The translations under genes and the position numbers were made by a program. Below, piece after piece: positions 22,279-33,581 of a stretch of 64,000 nt of DNA (its first letter is position 1; the number at the start of each line of letters is the position of its first letter). The DNA lies in the NCBI GenBank assembly GCA_001792895.1, contig MARA01000003.1:372001-436000 (forward strand), written 5' to 3'. This DNA is from Lentinus brumalis (lineage: Eukaryota > Basidiomycota > Agaricomycetes > Polyporales > Polyporaceae). A model generated the notes under the pieces. It was not told where the DNA came from and did no database searches. It saw nothing but the letters and a program-made list of their open reading frames with translations.

Positions 22279-23701
22279 TGTCTGCGAAGATGTGAGCAGT
22301 CTTGCTCTTATACGGCACGACCTGGGTAGCTGACAAGGGGCTTCCACAGCTACTACGACTCGGACGCGAACCTTGACCTCTTGAAGGACAAGACCATCTT
22401 GTTCCTCGGGTACGGTGGGCCTTCGTGTGGTAATCCGGGGTAATTGTCTAAATGTCTTTGCGATGCAGCTTCGGGAACCAGGGTGCTGCTCAGGCGCAAA
22501 ACCTCCGCGATTCCGGCATTCCGAACGACAAGATCATCGTCGCGAACCGGCCGGACCACTATGCGGAGGACGCGAAATCGAAGGGCTTCAACGTCGAGCA
22601 TGACTTTGCTAAAGCGGCGAAGCAGGCAGACAGTAAGTGTTCTACGTGCCAGACAAAGTGTACTTCAAGCTCACGCGCATACGATCTCTAGTCGTCTTCC
22701 TGCTCATCCCTGATCAGGTTCAGCCTCGCGTTTTCAACAACGAGATTGCTCCCAACTTGAAGGACGACGCCTGCATTGTTGTCGCCAGTGGCTACAACGT
22801 GTTTTACAAGCTGCTGAACTTCAAGCCATCCCAGGACGTCGTCATGGTTGCACCTCGGTGCGTTTCATACTGCTCTTCTGAGGCCACAGTGACACTGACT
22901 TACTGAACGCAGCATGATTGGCTCGTCCGTGAGGAGTCTATACGTCAAGGGCAAGGGCTTCCCTTGTTTCGTCTCGTCAGAACAAGACGGCACGGGTAAG
23001 GCTCTCGAGCTCGCTCTGGCTCTCTCTCGTGCCATCGGTGCCACGAAAGCCGGTGCCATTGCCTCATCCGCCCGTGAAGAGACCGCGATGGACCTCTTCG
23101 CGGAGCAGGCGCTCTGGCCGAACATCATCATGCTCTTCAGGGAAGCTTTCAGCGTCCTCAAAGAGGCCGGCTGCTCTGACGAGGCGCTTTGCTACGAGAT
23201 GTGAGTGATTATTTGCTTGTAACGGGTAGGTTGTCTCACCGACCCGTTTGTAGGTGGATGTCCAAGGAGCCGGCAGAGATCTTCGAGCGTGCTGCCGAGG
23301 ATGGCTTCATTCGTCAGGTTCGTAGCCTTCGATCCGCCATGGAACGGACTTGCTCATGCTTACGCTGAATGCAGCTCAAGCACCATTCTACTGTTTCTCA
23401 ATTTGGCCAGCTGAACGGTGCTCTGAACCTCGATGGTTCGGCAGCGCGGGCACACTTCAAGGATATCCTGTATAACCAGGTACGTCAGCCTCATAGCACT
23501 CAGTATCGCAGGCCCATTGATGTACTCCTGCAGGTATTGAATGGCAAGTTCCAGAGGGAATTCAGCAAAATTGAGGAGGACCTGGAGAAGGAGGGCAATG
23601 AGAACCCGCTCGAGATCTTGTACCAGAAATCCGAGGCCAGTGAGCTTGGTCAGGCGGAGAAACGGGTAAGGGCACGTCTTGCGGGTCTCCTGGATCAGTA
23701 G
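22279..23701 (+). CDS. Ketol-acid reductoisomerase, class I-like, without a transit peptide
   Basis: Eight exons in phase: 22279-22292, 22350-22409, 22469-22632, 22692-22857, 22913-23200, 23254-23317, 23375-23479, 23534-23701, giving 342 residues. The Rossmann motif is LDLLKDKTILFLGFGNQGAA; VVFLLIPDQVQP and APNLKDDACIVVASGYNVFY follow. The metal site EETAMDLFAEQ and the helical repeat FREAFSVLKEAGCSDEALCY and HHSTVSQFGQLNG are KARI signatures. The enzyme converts acetolactate or acetohydroxybutyrate to the dihydroxy acid in branched-chain amino acid synthesis, using NADPH and Mg2+. Unlike ILV5, the protein starts directly at the domain (MSAKIYYDSD), so it is probably cytosolic. It may be a bacterial-type paralogue with another substrate. 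Exon 1 is only 14 nt but has a good GTGAGC donor. Confidence 0.9.
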
Positions 23702-23931
23702 TATGTAGATGATACCACGCGTTGTAACTTGTATACTGTACTACATAGACCGTCCGACGTCGATGACAGATGTAACGAGAGACAAGGAGAACAAAGACGC
23801 CCATGTGGCCTGGGAACCCTGGCTCGATTTGTCTTGGCTGGGAAGGAGCCTGTCACATCGAACACACAACTCTGACCGAGACCACATTCCCGCAGACTTC
23901 ATTCTCTCGAGCTACAGGCAGACTTTCGACG

Positions 23932-26301
23932 ATGCCTGCTGACATCTCTTCGCCCAACGGGAAATTGGAGAAAATGGACGTTGACCGACCGAAGTCCCCG
24001 GACAGGCGATCTAAAGCGTACGCAACGCCCATTCATTTTACCGTTCGTCGCTGGACTTCTTCCACAGATCCCGGGACCATTCCACCGAAACTCACCGCAC
24101 TCGACGCTCTCACCGTTCACGTTCTCGCGACCGCGAGAGGGACAGAGACAGAGACCGCCGCCATAGGGACCGTGACGACTACGACGACCGACGCCGGAGT
24201 CGCGACCACAGGGACAGGTCTCGGTCCCACCGCGACAGAGACCACGATCGCGACAGAGAGCGGGACCGGGACCGGGACAGAGATAGGGAGCGACGGAGGG
24301 ATCGTGATGGTGAGCGTCGTCGCAGTGAAAGAGACAGAGTCGAAGATAGACATAGCCATCGAGATCGGGGGGAGAGGGACAGGGAACGCGACAAGGATGA
24401 CCGGGACCCCCGTGATCGACGCAGAAAGCGTGGAGAAGACGAAGACATTACTGGGGATGAGCGAAGCAAGAGGAAGCGGCCTGACGAAGGTGCTGAAGAA
24501 TCGTCTCTACCAGCCCCGCCACCGTCTGCCGGCTTGCCTGCACCCCCACCGCCTCTCGCTGACAGCCCACGTCACAGCACTCGTTCCCGCGAACCTGACC
24601 GTAGGTACGGCGACAGGCCGCCTAGGCGTTCTCGCGACCCGAGGGATGACTTCGACGAGCCTCCTCGCTATCGGCGTGAGCGCGAGCCTAGCCGTCCCGT
24701 GAGTCCGCCAAAAAAGTGAGTGCATTGCATACTCGTATGGATCATCTCCTTACCTCTTTGCGCAGACGTCCGTCTCCGTCGTACGAGGCTCCTCCAGATG
24801 ACCCTATGAATGAGGAACCTAGTCCGGACGACTCCGAGGCTCGGTCCGTGTTCGTTTCCCAGCTTGCAGCTCGACTCACAGCGCGCGATTTGGGCTACTT
24901 TTTTGAGGACAAGCTGGGCGAGAACACTGTCATGGATTCCAGGATCGTCACTGACAGGATTTCGAGGCGCTCCAAGGGGTGAGTTGATTGCGGCACTCCC
25001 ACCTTGACCTGTGACTCACCTCACCCATGTACAGTATCGGCTATGTCGAGTTCCGCTCCGTAGAACTCGTTGACAGGGCTATTGCACTGAGTGGAACTGT
25101 AGTGATGGGTCTGCCTATTCAGATTCAGCACACGGAAGCCGAGAGAAATAGGCTTCATGCTGGCGACGGGTGAGGTTGTAAACATCATGTCATGAGCGTA
25201 TACTGACGCTGCGCAGCAACCTCAACCTTCCACCTGGCGTGAGCGCACCCCATGGTGGCATGCAGTGAGTCGTGTGACGTTTGCTGTGTTCTTGCGCTGA
25301 CTGTCGACAGGTTATATGTCGGGTCCCTCCATTTCAACCTCACCGAGTCCGACATCAAGCAGGTCTTCGAACCATTCGGTGAACTTGAATTTGTCGATCT
25401 TCACCGCGATCCGATGACCGGGCGTAGTAAGGGCTATGCTTTTGTACAGTAAGTGGCGCAGTAGCTCGCTGGGATGTTGTCTGACTGACCGTCACTAGGT
25501 ATAAACGCTCAGAAGACGCCAAGATGGCACTCGAACAGATGGACGGATTTGAGTTGGCTGGTAGAACGGTACGTATTGGCGGAAATCAGGGCAATTCAGA
25601 ATTCACGACATATACTCACCGCACCTTAGCTCCGGGTCAACACCGTCCACGAGAAGGGCAATGCTCGTTACGCCCAGCAGGAGACTCTAGATGAAGCTGG
25701 CGGTATGTCACAAACGTTTGATCTCTGACAGCTGTGACTTACTCTGTATGATAGGCGGTAACTTGAACGCAGCTTCACGACAAGCGCTGATGCAGAAACT
25801 TGCCAGAATTGACCCAGCGCCGGTCAAGCTAGAGCCAGTGTAGGTTCACCCCATGGAGCAGCGTGCCTTTAACTGACGTGTCCCTTCCAGCGCACGGCCT
25901 AACATTCCTCAGACGATGCAGTCCCGGTCTGTCCTCCTGAAGAACATGTTTGACCCAGAGGAGTACGTTCAAGTCTTGTTGCAAGCAAGGACGCAGCTCA
26001 TGGTTTCTTGCAGGGAGACTGAACGCGACTGGGACAAAGACCTCGCTGATGACGTCAAAGGAGAATGCGAGACGAAGTATGGCAAGGTTCTTGCTATCAA
26101 AGTGGAGAAGGAATCGCAGGTATGTACGCATATACGCTTGGCTGCAGCTAGGCTCAATGGATGCAGGGCGAGATTTACGTCAAATTTGACACCGTTGAAG
26201 CGGCCAAGAACGCCATCGAAGGTCTCAACGGTCGTTGGTTCGGTGGCCGCCAGATCACCGGCACATTCATATCGGATGCCATCATGCAGGCACACCAGTG
26301 A
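23932..26301 (+). CDS. RBM39/CAPER (Rsd1)-like SR-rich splicing factor with three RRMs
   Basis: Twelve exons in phase: 23932-24017, 24068-24715, 24766-24978, 25035-25169, 25217-25264, 25311-25448, 25499-25568, 25630-25702, 25755-25839, 25891-25962, 26014-26119, 26167-26301, giving 602 residues. Exon 2 encodes a long RD/RE/RS-rich domain (residues ~30-240). RRM1 starts at ARSVFVSQLAARLTARDLGY; RRM2 has RNP2 LYVGSL and RNP1 KGYAFVQY; the C-terminal RRM is of the UHM type (FDPEEETERDWDKDLADDVK, then GEIYVKFDTVEAAKNAIEGL, and RWFGGR, the R-W-F loop that binds ULM tryptophans). RBM39 proteins work with U2AF at the 3' splice site. The RD/RS exon has no internal start, so it is only visible after splicing exon 1 to it. 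Identification is secure. Confidence 0.93.
24100..24480 (+). repeat. Low-complexity RD/RE/RS-coding tract
   Basis: Degenerate tandem CGNGAC/AGAGAC hexamers within exon 2 of the RBM39-like gene encode alternating Arg-Asp/Arg-Glu dipeptides. They produce spurious open frames on both strands. Confidence 0.8.
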
Positions 26302-27097
26302 CCGTGTCGGTTGGTCTCAGTCCGTGATCTTGAACTCATCATCCAGGAACTTGCTCCTTGCGTCAAGAAATGAAGAAGTGTATTCTCGTGCTATCTTCCT
26401 CTCACTATGGCGTTCTATTCTCAAGTTATTGTTCGTTAGGCAGATTCACATGCTGGTCGTCTCTATGCTACGGCAACGACGCCTCCCTCGGCCGTCCTTA
26501 TTCATACGATATAGGCAGGTTTATTGCTGACATCCGCATCGCGCGTATCTTCTGTCTCTCAAATATTTCTTCTGCAATAGATATGCCATCTGTCTTGCCA
26601 TGCGACCATGGTATGGGGCTCGATATGACTGACTGACAGGCATGAGTAGGTCGATCTCCCTGCCACCACCTACAAATTCACGACTACTGGGAAGCGAATC
26701 GTCCATGTGCATGGTCGCAGGTGATCTTCTCGCATGCAGTTCTCTGTTACGTCGCCATTGCCTGAGTGATTGCCCAGACTACTCCCGCTTCCCAGCACAA
26801 CGGAGGCAGCACATGCCAGTTCCACCCGCTGCTGATAACATCCCCGGCAGAAAGATACAACTCAACGATTACAGGGATGATCGCGAGCACTGTCCTAACG
26901 ATTTTCGCCAAGACAATCGCTCGGACGATAGGTCTTCTGGTTCTTATCGGACGTCCTCGATCTCAGTCTTCGTGGTCCCTGGAGAGGGTAGCATACACGC
27001 CCATCGTATATGCACACCGCGTTCTACACGGATGTCTAAGTCGGTCTGTTGCTTCTCACATTGATTTATTCCCATCATAGCCCTGCCTTTATAGTTG
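26302..27097. other. Convergent intergenic region
   Basis: Tail-to-tail spacer between the RBM39-like gene and the esterase gene. Both strands have short open frames around 26640-27060, including a hydrophobic one on the minus strand near 26760-26990, but none has a start, splice context or recognised motif. I do not call a gene. Confidence 0.4.
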
Positions 27098-28322
27098 TCA
27101 TGCCGGGTAGAGAGCCTTCTTCAGCGCAGCTGCAGCATCGCTGACGAGCTCCTTCCCGACCTGTAGAGCGCCTGCACAGAATGATCAGACACATATTGGT
27201 CAAAGCAATACCGTGCGCTCGTACCGTCCATGGCCATGATAGGATGGGGCGCGCCTTTGTACACCTTGATCTCGGCGTTGACACCGGCCTTCTTCAGCTT
27301 CTCGCCGTAGGCAATGCCCTCGTCGCGGAGGATGTCGAGCTCGGCAACCGCGATCCACGCGGGAGGCGACTTCTTGAACAGCTCGTCGGGCGCAAAGATG
27401 GGGGAGTTGTCCCACTTGGTCCAGTCGGATGGGTCGGGCGAGTAGTTCTTGCGGAACCAGAGCATCTTGTCGGGGACAAGCGAGACCGTGCGCGCATTCT
27501 CCGTCCAGGATGGGTACCGCTCGTCGCCGACCTTGGCCGTGTTGTCCGTCACGGGCACGACGAGGAGCTGGAAGACGATCGGGATGCCGAGATCAACGGC
27601 CTTGTGCGTGATTATCGCCGCCAAGTTACCACCACTGCACAAGCATCAGTCTCAGGTCGTGTACAGCAATGGAAGACGGGAATGCTGACCTCGACGAACC
27701 GCCGACGGCAATACGAGACGGGTTGATGTCGAGGACCTCCGGACCCTTGCTGTAAGTCCACTGGAGTGCCTCCACGGCATCCTCGACGGCGGCGGGGTAC
27801 TTCTGTTCCGGCCCGAGACGATAGTCGACGGAGACGACCACACAGTTGGCCCCTGCAAGTCAAGGGTCAGAAACGGGGCGGTGGTCCTGGTGCGGACTAG
27901 GGTGAACCCTACGTTTGCACATGTTAGACGAGAAGGCGTTCTCGGTATCAATGCGTCCGAGGGTCCATCCTCCTGGGAACAAGGATGAGCTTATCAGGTT
28001 TGGATCGAAAGCATTAGAAGCGAAACGGACACGCACCTCCATGGAAGAAGATGAACACAGGCCAGCCTCCCTCCGGTGGCTCGCCCTCCGGAGTGAAGGT
28101 GCGTATCATGCAGTGGCTAAGAGGGAAGTCCTGGACCTTGCCGACCTGGAGCGGTTCGGAGCCCCCGAGGACGGCGGGCTGCTGGCGGATCTCGGGGGTC
28201 CACGGGATCTCGTGGAGGGGCGGGGCGTGCATGAGGTGCTCGCGATGGAAGGCGGCATACTCGTCGAGGAGTTTCGTCTCGATCTCGGGGTGGATGGGCT
28301 GGAGGACGGGGCGGTCGGACAT
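27098..28322 (-). CDS. Alpha/beta hydrolase of the hormone-sensitive lipase (HSL) family
   Basis: Five exons in phase (minus order): 28322-28037, 27972-27913, 27852-27690, 27634-27225, 27171-27098, giving 330 residues. The oxyanion-hole motif HGGGW spans the first splice junction. VVVSVDYRLGPEQKYPAAVE is the typical HSL stretch. The nucleophile elbow reads GGSSSGGNLA, a variant of GDSAGG with the catalytic Ser in the same place. AVAELDILRDEG supplies the catalytic Asp and KGAPHPIMAMDG the His. Such enzymes are intracellular carboxylesterases or arylformamidase-like hydrolases; the substrate is unknown. It is divergent from the D-serine dehydratase-like gene with 352 bp between ATGs and a TATA box 41 nt upstream, so coordinated control is possible. 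Confidence 0.92.
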
Positions 28323-28362
28323 GGTGTGCAGTGGGTGTGCGCGCAGCGATGTGTGCACAAGG

Positions 28363-28368
28363 TATATA
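28363..28368 (-). promoter_or_regulatory. TATA box of the esterase gene
   Basis: TATATA on the minus strand about 41 nt upstream of the ATG at 28322, within the short divergent promoter shared with the D-serine dehydratase-like gene. Confidence 0.5.
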
Positions 28369-28674
28369 TGATGCCTGGGCGCATGGGGGCGGGCCGCTAA
28401 GTGCGATAGGCATGTGCCTGCGTGTGTGGTGACCTTCGCTGGGTGATGGTGGCTGGGGACTGGTCGCCGTGCTGCTGGAGGTCCGGCAGTCTGCGGGCCG
28501 CGATGGGTTAATACTTATGGGCGCCAGATGAGAATCAATCCGATGCGATAACCCCGTATACCAGCTGCTCGTCTATAGCACCGATCGTTCTCTCTGCCAC
28601 CCCCACCTCGCCCGCCACCCATAAGTACTTCCCACTTCCGCATCTCCCCCATCCAGTCAGTCCTCTCGCCCACC

Positions 28675-30246
28675 ATGAGCGCGGACGAACACCCCCAGCC
28701 GAACCCGCTCATCCCCAAGCAGTCCCGCACGCCGTATCATATCAGCGGCAAGCCCGAGAAACAGGACCTCGTCGACGAGTACAAGGGCAAGAACCTCGAT
28801 GCGCTCAGGACCCCCGCCCTCATCATCGACCGCGCCATCTTCGCGCGCAACTGCGCCAAGATGCACGACCTTGCAAAGTCCCTCGGCGCCAGGTTCCGCG
28901 CACATGTCAAGTCCCACAAGGTCCGCGCGTCCTGCACCTTGCCTAATCGTGCTAACCACCTCTCCGCAGACTCCTGAGGGCACGCGCCTCCAACTGCTGT
29001 CTACCGCCGATGAGACACACTCTATTGTCGTCTCGACCGTGATGGAAGTCTGCGAGGTCTTCCGCGCGGGTTTGATGGCTGATGGGACCGTAAAGGACGT
29101 ACGTACCTCCCGTGTACAGACTTCGCCGTATTCGGTCGCTCAATCCACGCACGTAACAGGTTCTCTATGGCCTGCCTATGGCACCCAACAAGATTGCAGA
29201 TCTCTCTGCATTGACCGACGAGCTCGCCGCCGTGGGCGCGAACATGCGCATCCTCGTCGACCATCCCGACCAGGTGAAGGTCATTGAAGCATGGGAGTCC
29301 ACCAAGGCCCAACACAGGAGATGGTCCGTCTTCATGAAAGTCGACAGCGGCAACCAGTGCGTATCCCCTTACAATGTGTACTCATAATGCATGAGACGAA
29401 TCCTTTGCAGACGCGCTGGACTCAGGCCCGACGCGCCAGCGTTCACCGCGCTGCTGAAAGCGGTCTTGGCCTCGCCCTCCATTTCCGTCTACGGCTTCTA
29501 CACCCACGCCGGCAACTCGTACGCGTCAACGTCGTTCGATGAGGCACAGGATTTCCTCCTTTCCGAGGTCACCGCAGTCAACACGGCGGCCGCCCTTGCA
29601 CTCCAGATGATTGCGAGTACTGGTTTGGCGCCACCCAAAGAACCATTCGTACTTTCCGTTGGCGCGACTCCTACAGCACATGCTGCGACGCCTGAGCTGA
29701 AGGCGAAACTTGAGTCTGTCTTGAACGGTGTCTTGGAGCTCCATGCGGGTATGTCTCCACAATCTTCGGCTGTATGCGAGATACTGAAAACTCCGGGCAG
29801 GCAATTACCCGCTCCTCGACCTCCAACAGCTCAACACCGGCCTCATCACTCACCACGATATCGCACAACGTGTGCTCGCCACCGTCATCTCCTACTACCC
29901 TGGCCGTGGTGAGAACGGCTCGGACGAGGCCATGTGCGATGCCGGTGCCATTGCTATGAGCAAAGACACTGGCCCCCGACCCGGATACGGCGACGTCATC
30001 GGCAAGCCATGGCGCATGAGCCGATGTTCTCAGGAACACGGAATCATGTCCCAGATGTCGCCTGCGTCCTTCCAGCTCGGTCCCATCCATGGTGACGGCA
30101 GCCTGAAGCTGGGGGATATGGTGCAGATTGTGGGACAGCACGCATGTCTCATTCTTGCAGGATACCCTTGGTACTACGTTGTCGACTCCGGCGTGAGTGA
30201 TGGCAACGTTGTGGTGGATGTGTGGGTGCCCTGGAAGGGTTGGTGA
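28675..30246 (+). CDS. D-serine dehydratase / D-threonine aldolase-like PLP enzyme (fold type III)
   Basis: Five exons in phase: 28675-28920, 28970-29098, 29160-29356, 29411-29748, 29801-30246, giving 451 residues. The alanine-racemase-like barrel starts with RTPALIIDRAIFARNCAKMH and carries FRAHVKSHKTPEG, where the Lys of VKSHK is the expected PLP lysine. Other family landmarks are FMKVDSGNQRAG, VYGFYTHAGNSY, LSVGATPT and CDAGAIAMSKD. The C-terminal beta domain has SQEHGIMSQM and VGQHACLIL, supplying the His and Cys that bind zinc in eukaryotic D-serine dehydratases (DSD1). The predicted reaction is D-serine to pyruvate plus ammonia; D-threo-hydroxyaspartate dehydratase or D-threonine aldolase activity cannot be excluded. 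Start MSADEHPQPNP follows a CACC context. Confidence 0.92.
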
Positions 30247-30610
30247 CCGCACATCGAATTCGTGCTCGACGGATATACCTGGAGGCGAGTTGTCAGGAAG
30301 AACTTGAAATCATCTTGTACATTTAAACCAACGAATCGAGACATCGAGCCAGCTGCTTGCAGCGTGGTTAACCTCGGAGAACATGTTTGCTTTTTGTGGA
30401 TGACTATCCAGTACTTATAGTACAGGAACGGCGTACCTTGAGCCTCGAGGACTCTGGAGCCCGCGAGCCAATCAACAGATAGACGCTTGTGGGAGATAAC
30501 CACGTGTACGCGATCCGTGTTAGGACGCTCAGAGCCACAGTCGTCGTTCTCTGCGGCAGTGGCCGCCACTGAGCTCACCATCCTCACCGTTACCCCGCAT
30601 CCTCGCCGCC

Positions 30611-31754
30611 ATGGCATACACAGATTACGATGCGGACGCGACAGAACTGCTCGAGACCTACGGTACGTGAAAGCTATGGCGCCCCTGCAGTGTTGGAACT
30701 GACCATGAGCGAGCAGATTTCCTCATGAAGTTCATTATCATTGGTATGGAACGTCCTCGCCGGTCTACGAAGATGCAGGCTCATCTAGCGGAATACCAGG
30801 CGAGGCAGGCACAGGGAAGACCTGCTTGCTCCACCAGTTCACGCACAATTCATGTGAGCGCGACCCGATATGGATCCCGTGTACCGTCTTTATCTGAACC
30901 GCGGCCAGTCAAGGAACACTCACAACACACGATCGGAGTAGAGTTCTCCAGCCGGACAGTGAAGCTGGGTGAGAAGCGCATCAAGCTGCAGGTGAGCACT
31001 CGTCTTGAGTAACGTTCGTGCAAGCTCTGAGGAACAACCGGGTGCGGCGGGAAGCTCTGGGATACGGCAGGACAGGAACGATTTCGGTGAGTGCGCCATA
31101 TCTACTGCAGCCGCAACATCAAGACCAATCTCTCCCCAGTTCTGTGACCAGGAGTTATTACCGAGGTGCAGCAGGAGCTATTCTTGTGTACGATATCACC
31201 AGGTCTGCTGCTATGTCAACTCGTACTCCACCTCTATGGTATACTGAAACGCATGGTGTTCACGCGCAGCCGCGCTTCTTTCTCGAAGCTTTCTCGGTGG
31301 CTTGAAGACGCGCGTGCTTTGGGGAGCCCGCACTTGGTCACGGTACTCGTCGGGAACAAGTCGGACAGGGAAGAAGAGCGCGAAGTGGAGTGGGCAGAGG
31401 CAAGTCGATGGGCGGCAGAGCATGGTGAGCTCATGGAGACTTCTCTCGGAACACGACGACTCACCAGCGATGATCTTGATAATGCATTGCGAAGACGTCC
31501 ACTTCCTGGAGGCGTCGTCACTGTCGGGCGATAACGTCGAGGCGCCATTCCTCCTCTGCGCTCGGTCCATATTGCTCGCCATCGAGTCCGGCCAGCTTGA
31601 TCCAGAGAAGGCGGGCAGTGGCGTCAGCTATGGGGATCGTGCTCTCCGCAGAGTCAGCAGCTCGAGCCGATTGAGCTTCGGAAGTTTGAGCCATGCTCGT
31701 CGGAAGAGCACTGTCAAGCTCAAGCTCCCGGGGACTGGCCTACGCTGTTGTTAG
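30611..31754 (+). CDS. Rab4-like small GTPase
   Basis: Eight exons in phase: 30611-30662, 30717-30743, 30800-30853, 30909-30991, 31055-31086, 31140-31202, 31270-31424, 31495-31754, giving 241 residues. G1 is GEAGTGKT, switch I HTIGVEFSSRTV, G3 WDTAGQERF, then RSVTRSYYRGAAGAILVYDI, G4 NKSD and G5-like EASSL. The C-terminus ends in Cys-Cys for double geranylgeranylation. The GEAGTGKTCLLHQF P-loop and YRGAAGAILVYDIT place it with Rab4/Rab14, which act in fast endosomal recycling. Thr replaces Ser at the Mg2+-binding end of the P-loop, which is tolerated. The tail before the cysteines is longer than usual and Ser-rich. Many very short exons make it easy to mis-predict automatically. Confidence 0.93.
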
Positions 31755-33581
31755 CGTGCTGCGCAGTCGGTCTCCTCTTTCTCTAGAATGGTTTGCACGT
31801 GAGTACGCACCGTTTGTTCCTTGCGCCCCGTATTCTCATGTTTGACAGTTGATGGAGCTTCGTACTGTCGTCCGGGCACTGCCCATCCTTCGTTCCCTCC
31901 TTCCCACTCCCTCCCTTGATTGTCATCGTCGCAGCATACCCCTTCCCAGCCTCTATACCTCATTCGTCAGGACTCTCACTCCGCTTGTGAATATCGCCCA
32001 CGACCGTCTCCCTCTCGCGATGGTGTGGGAGTAGACACGCAGCATTGTCATCTACACGCTAGCAGTTATGGGACACGCCGGGATAGTATCTTGTAGTAAT
32101 TGCGTTTAATGGTCTAGCGGCCTATGTATCGGATCATCTGTACTTTTACCTCATGCTCTTCGAAGTTCGCAGTAGAGTTGACCCATTCGTTGATGCTGAA
32201 GCGCTGATCACCTGGTGATACTTATGCGTACTGTGCAGCGGGTTTGACCGTGTGACTCTCGGCGTCCACGATGATCAGACCGCCTCGAGCGCATCCCGTC
32301 CATATGGGGCCTTTCTCTTTTTAACCTTCGTTCACGAGGGACAAGTCCGGCTGATACAGTAGGCTATCATCCTCACTCGACAGGAGAGCACGCTCTTGCC
32401 GTAAGTCGCAATCCACATGTGCATGTATTCCGGATGCTGACATGCTTCTTGGGCTTGCAACCACAAGGATACCGGACACAGGGCGGTAACCTTAGTTTAC
32501 TTATCACCACTAGGCCTGTCCTCGCCTTTCTGGGGCCGACAACCGCCGCCATCCCGAGCGATAATTACGAGCTTCCCTCTGTTCTGGGAATGTCCCCATG
32601 AAGATCCACGGCGTGTAAGCGCGATAAGCAGTATGCGGGTGCGTGGTCGTCCGGCGTGATTCAGTCAACTGACGATGTGAGAAGCGCGACCCTCTCCCGG
32701 TGGTCGGGGCGGGAACGACGTGCACACCCGTACTACACTCGAGATTTCGCCGATCTCACGAACCAACCACGTCGCACTCCGCCTCTGGGCGGCTCGTGTC
32801 GTCTGTTGATATACATAAGACCGGGATGCTTGGATGTCTAGGTTTCCCGCTGCTGCTGCTGCACCTCTGCCCGCACGCCCGTGTGCTCAGGCCCCGGCCC
32901 CCTCGCGGTACCGCGCACGCCCTTTGGACCTGATCGGCACAGTGTCCGTGGGACTGTAGAACACCACGTTGGTCATGACTTCCTTAGGTGAGTCTCTTGT
33001 GATTATGCCGATGCTTGATGCTTCCCATGTTTTCCGTGCTAGTCCCTGACATTGAGCGACGGCGGCGGACAACGCTGACTGCGTTTACTAATTAAGAGCG
33101 CCATGCTATGCATCAATATGCATTGTGTCGGCGTTCATCTGCTTGGGGAATGACTCGCGGCGGACGGTCGGGGTTTGTACGAGGCGCTCGCAGCTACAGA
33201 GGCAGTAGAGAGTGCTATCTGCAGCTTCGAGCCCCTCTTCGAGGCCGCTGTCCGTCCGTCGAAGTGGCGGCTGTAGCGCTGCCATCATGACATGAGGTCC
33301 TTGACGCCCCCCGCTCTTCCATATACATACGGCAAGGGACCGGGCTCGACGGGGTCGCGGATTGCAGCCGGATTGCCTGGCGGACGTATTTACATGCTGG
33401 ACATACGGCTAGCTGACGTGGCCAATCCGTCTGCCCTCCTTCGACCACCCTCTTTTGTTTGCACCTTGTCCGTGTTCGTCTGCGTTTTGTCCCGCAGAGT
33501 GCGTATCGTGGGGTTGACGATCAGGCGTCGCCCTCCGGCATTCCATCGCACAGGGACGAGATAGCTGACTCACACCAGCAG
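31755..33581. other. Long intergenic region
   Basis: About 1.8 kb between the Rab4-like gene and the first readable exon of the Ser/Thr-rich surface protein. The promoter and probably the first exon of that gene lie in its last ~400 nt, for example one of the ATGs at about 33292 or 33393, but neither joins in phase with the acceptor at 33581. Nothing else was recognised. Confidence 0.4.

Noticed and set aside
24117..24702. Open frames on both strands over the RD/RS region
   Set aside because: They are shadows of the hexameric repeat of the RBM39-like gene; only the third plus-strand frame splices to the RRM exons.
26760..26990. Hydrophobic minus-strand frame (AKIVRTVLAIIPVIVELYLS)
   Set aside because: About 67 codons, no start codon, no partner exon and lies in a tail-to-tail spacer; kept only as a note.
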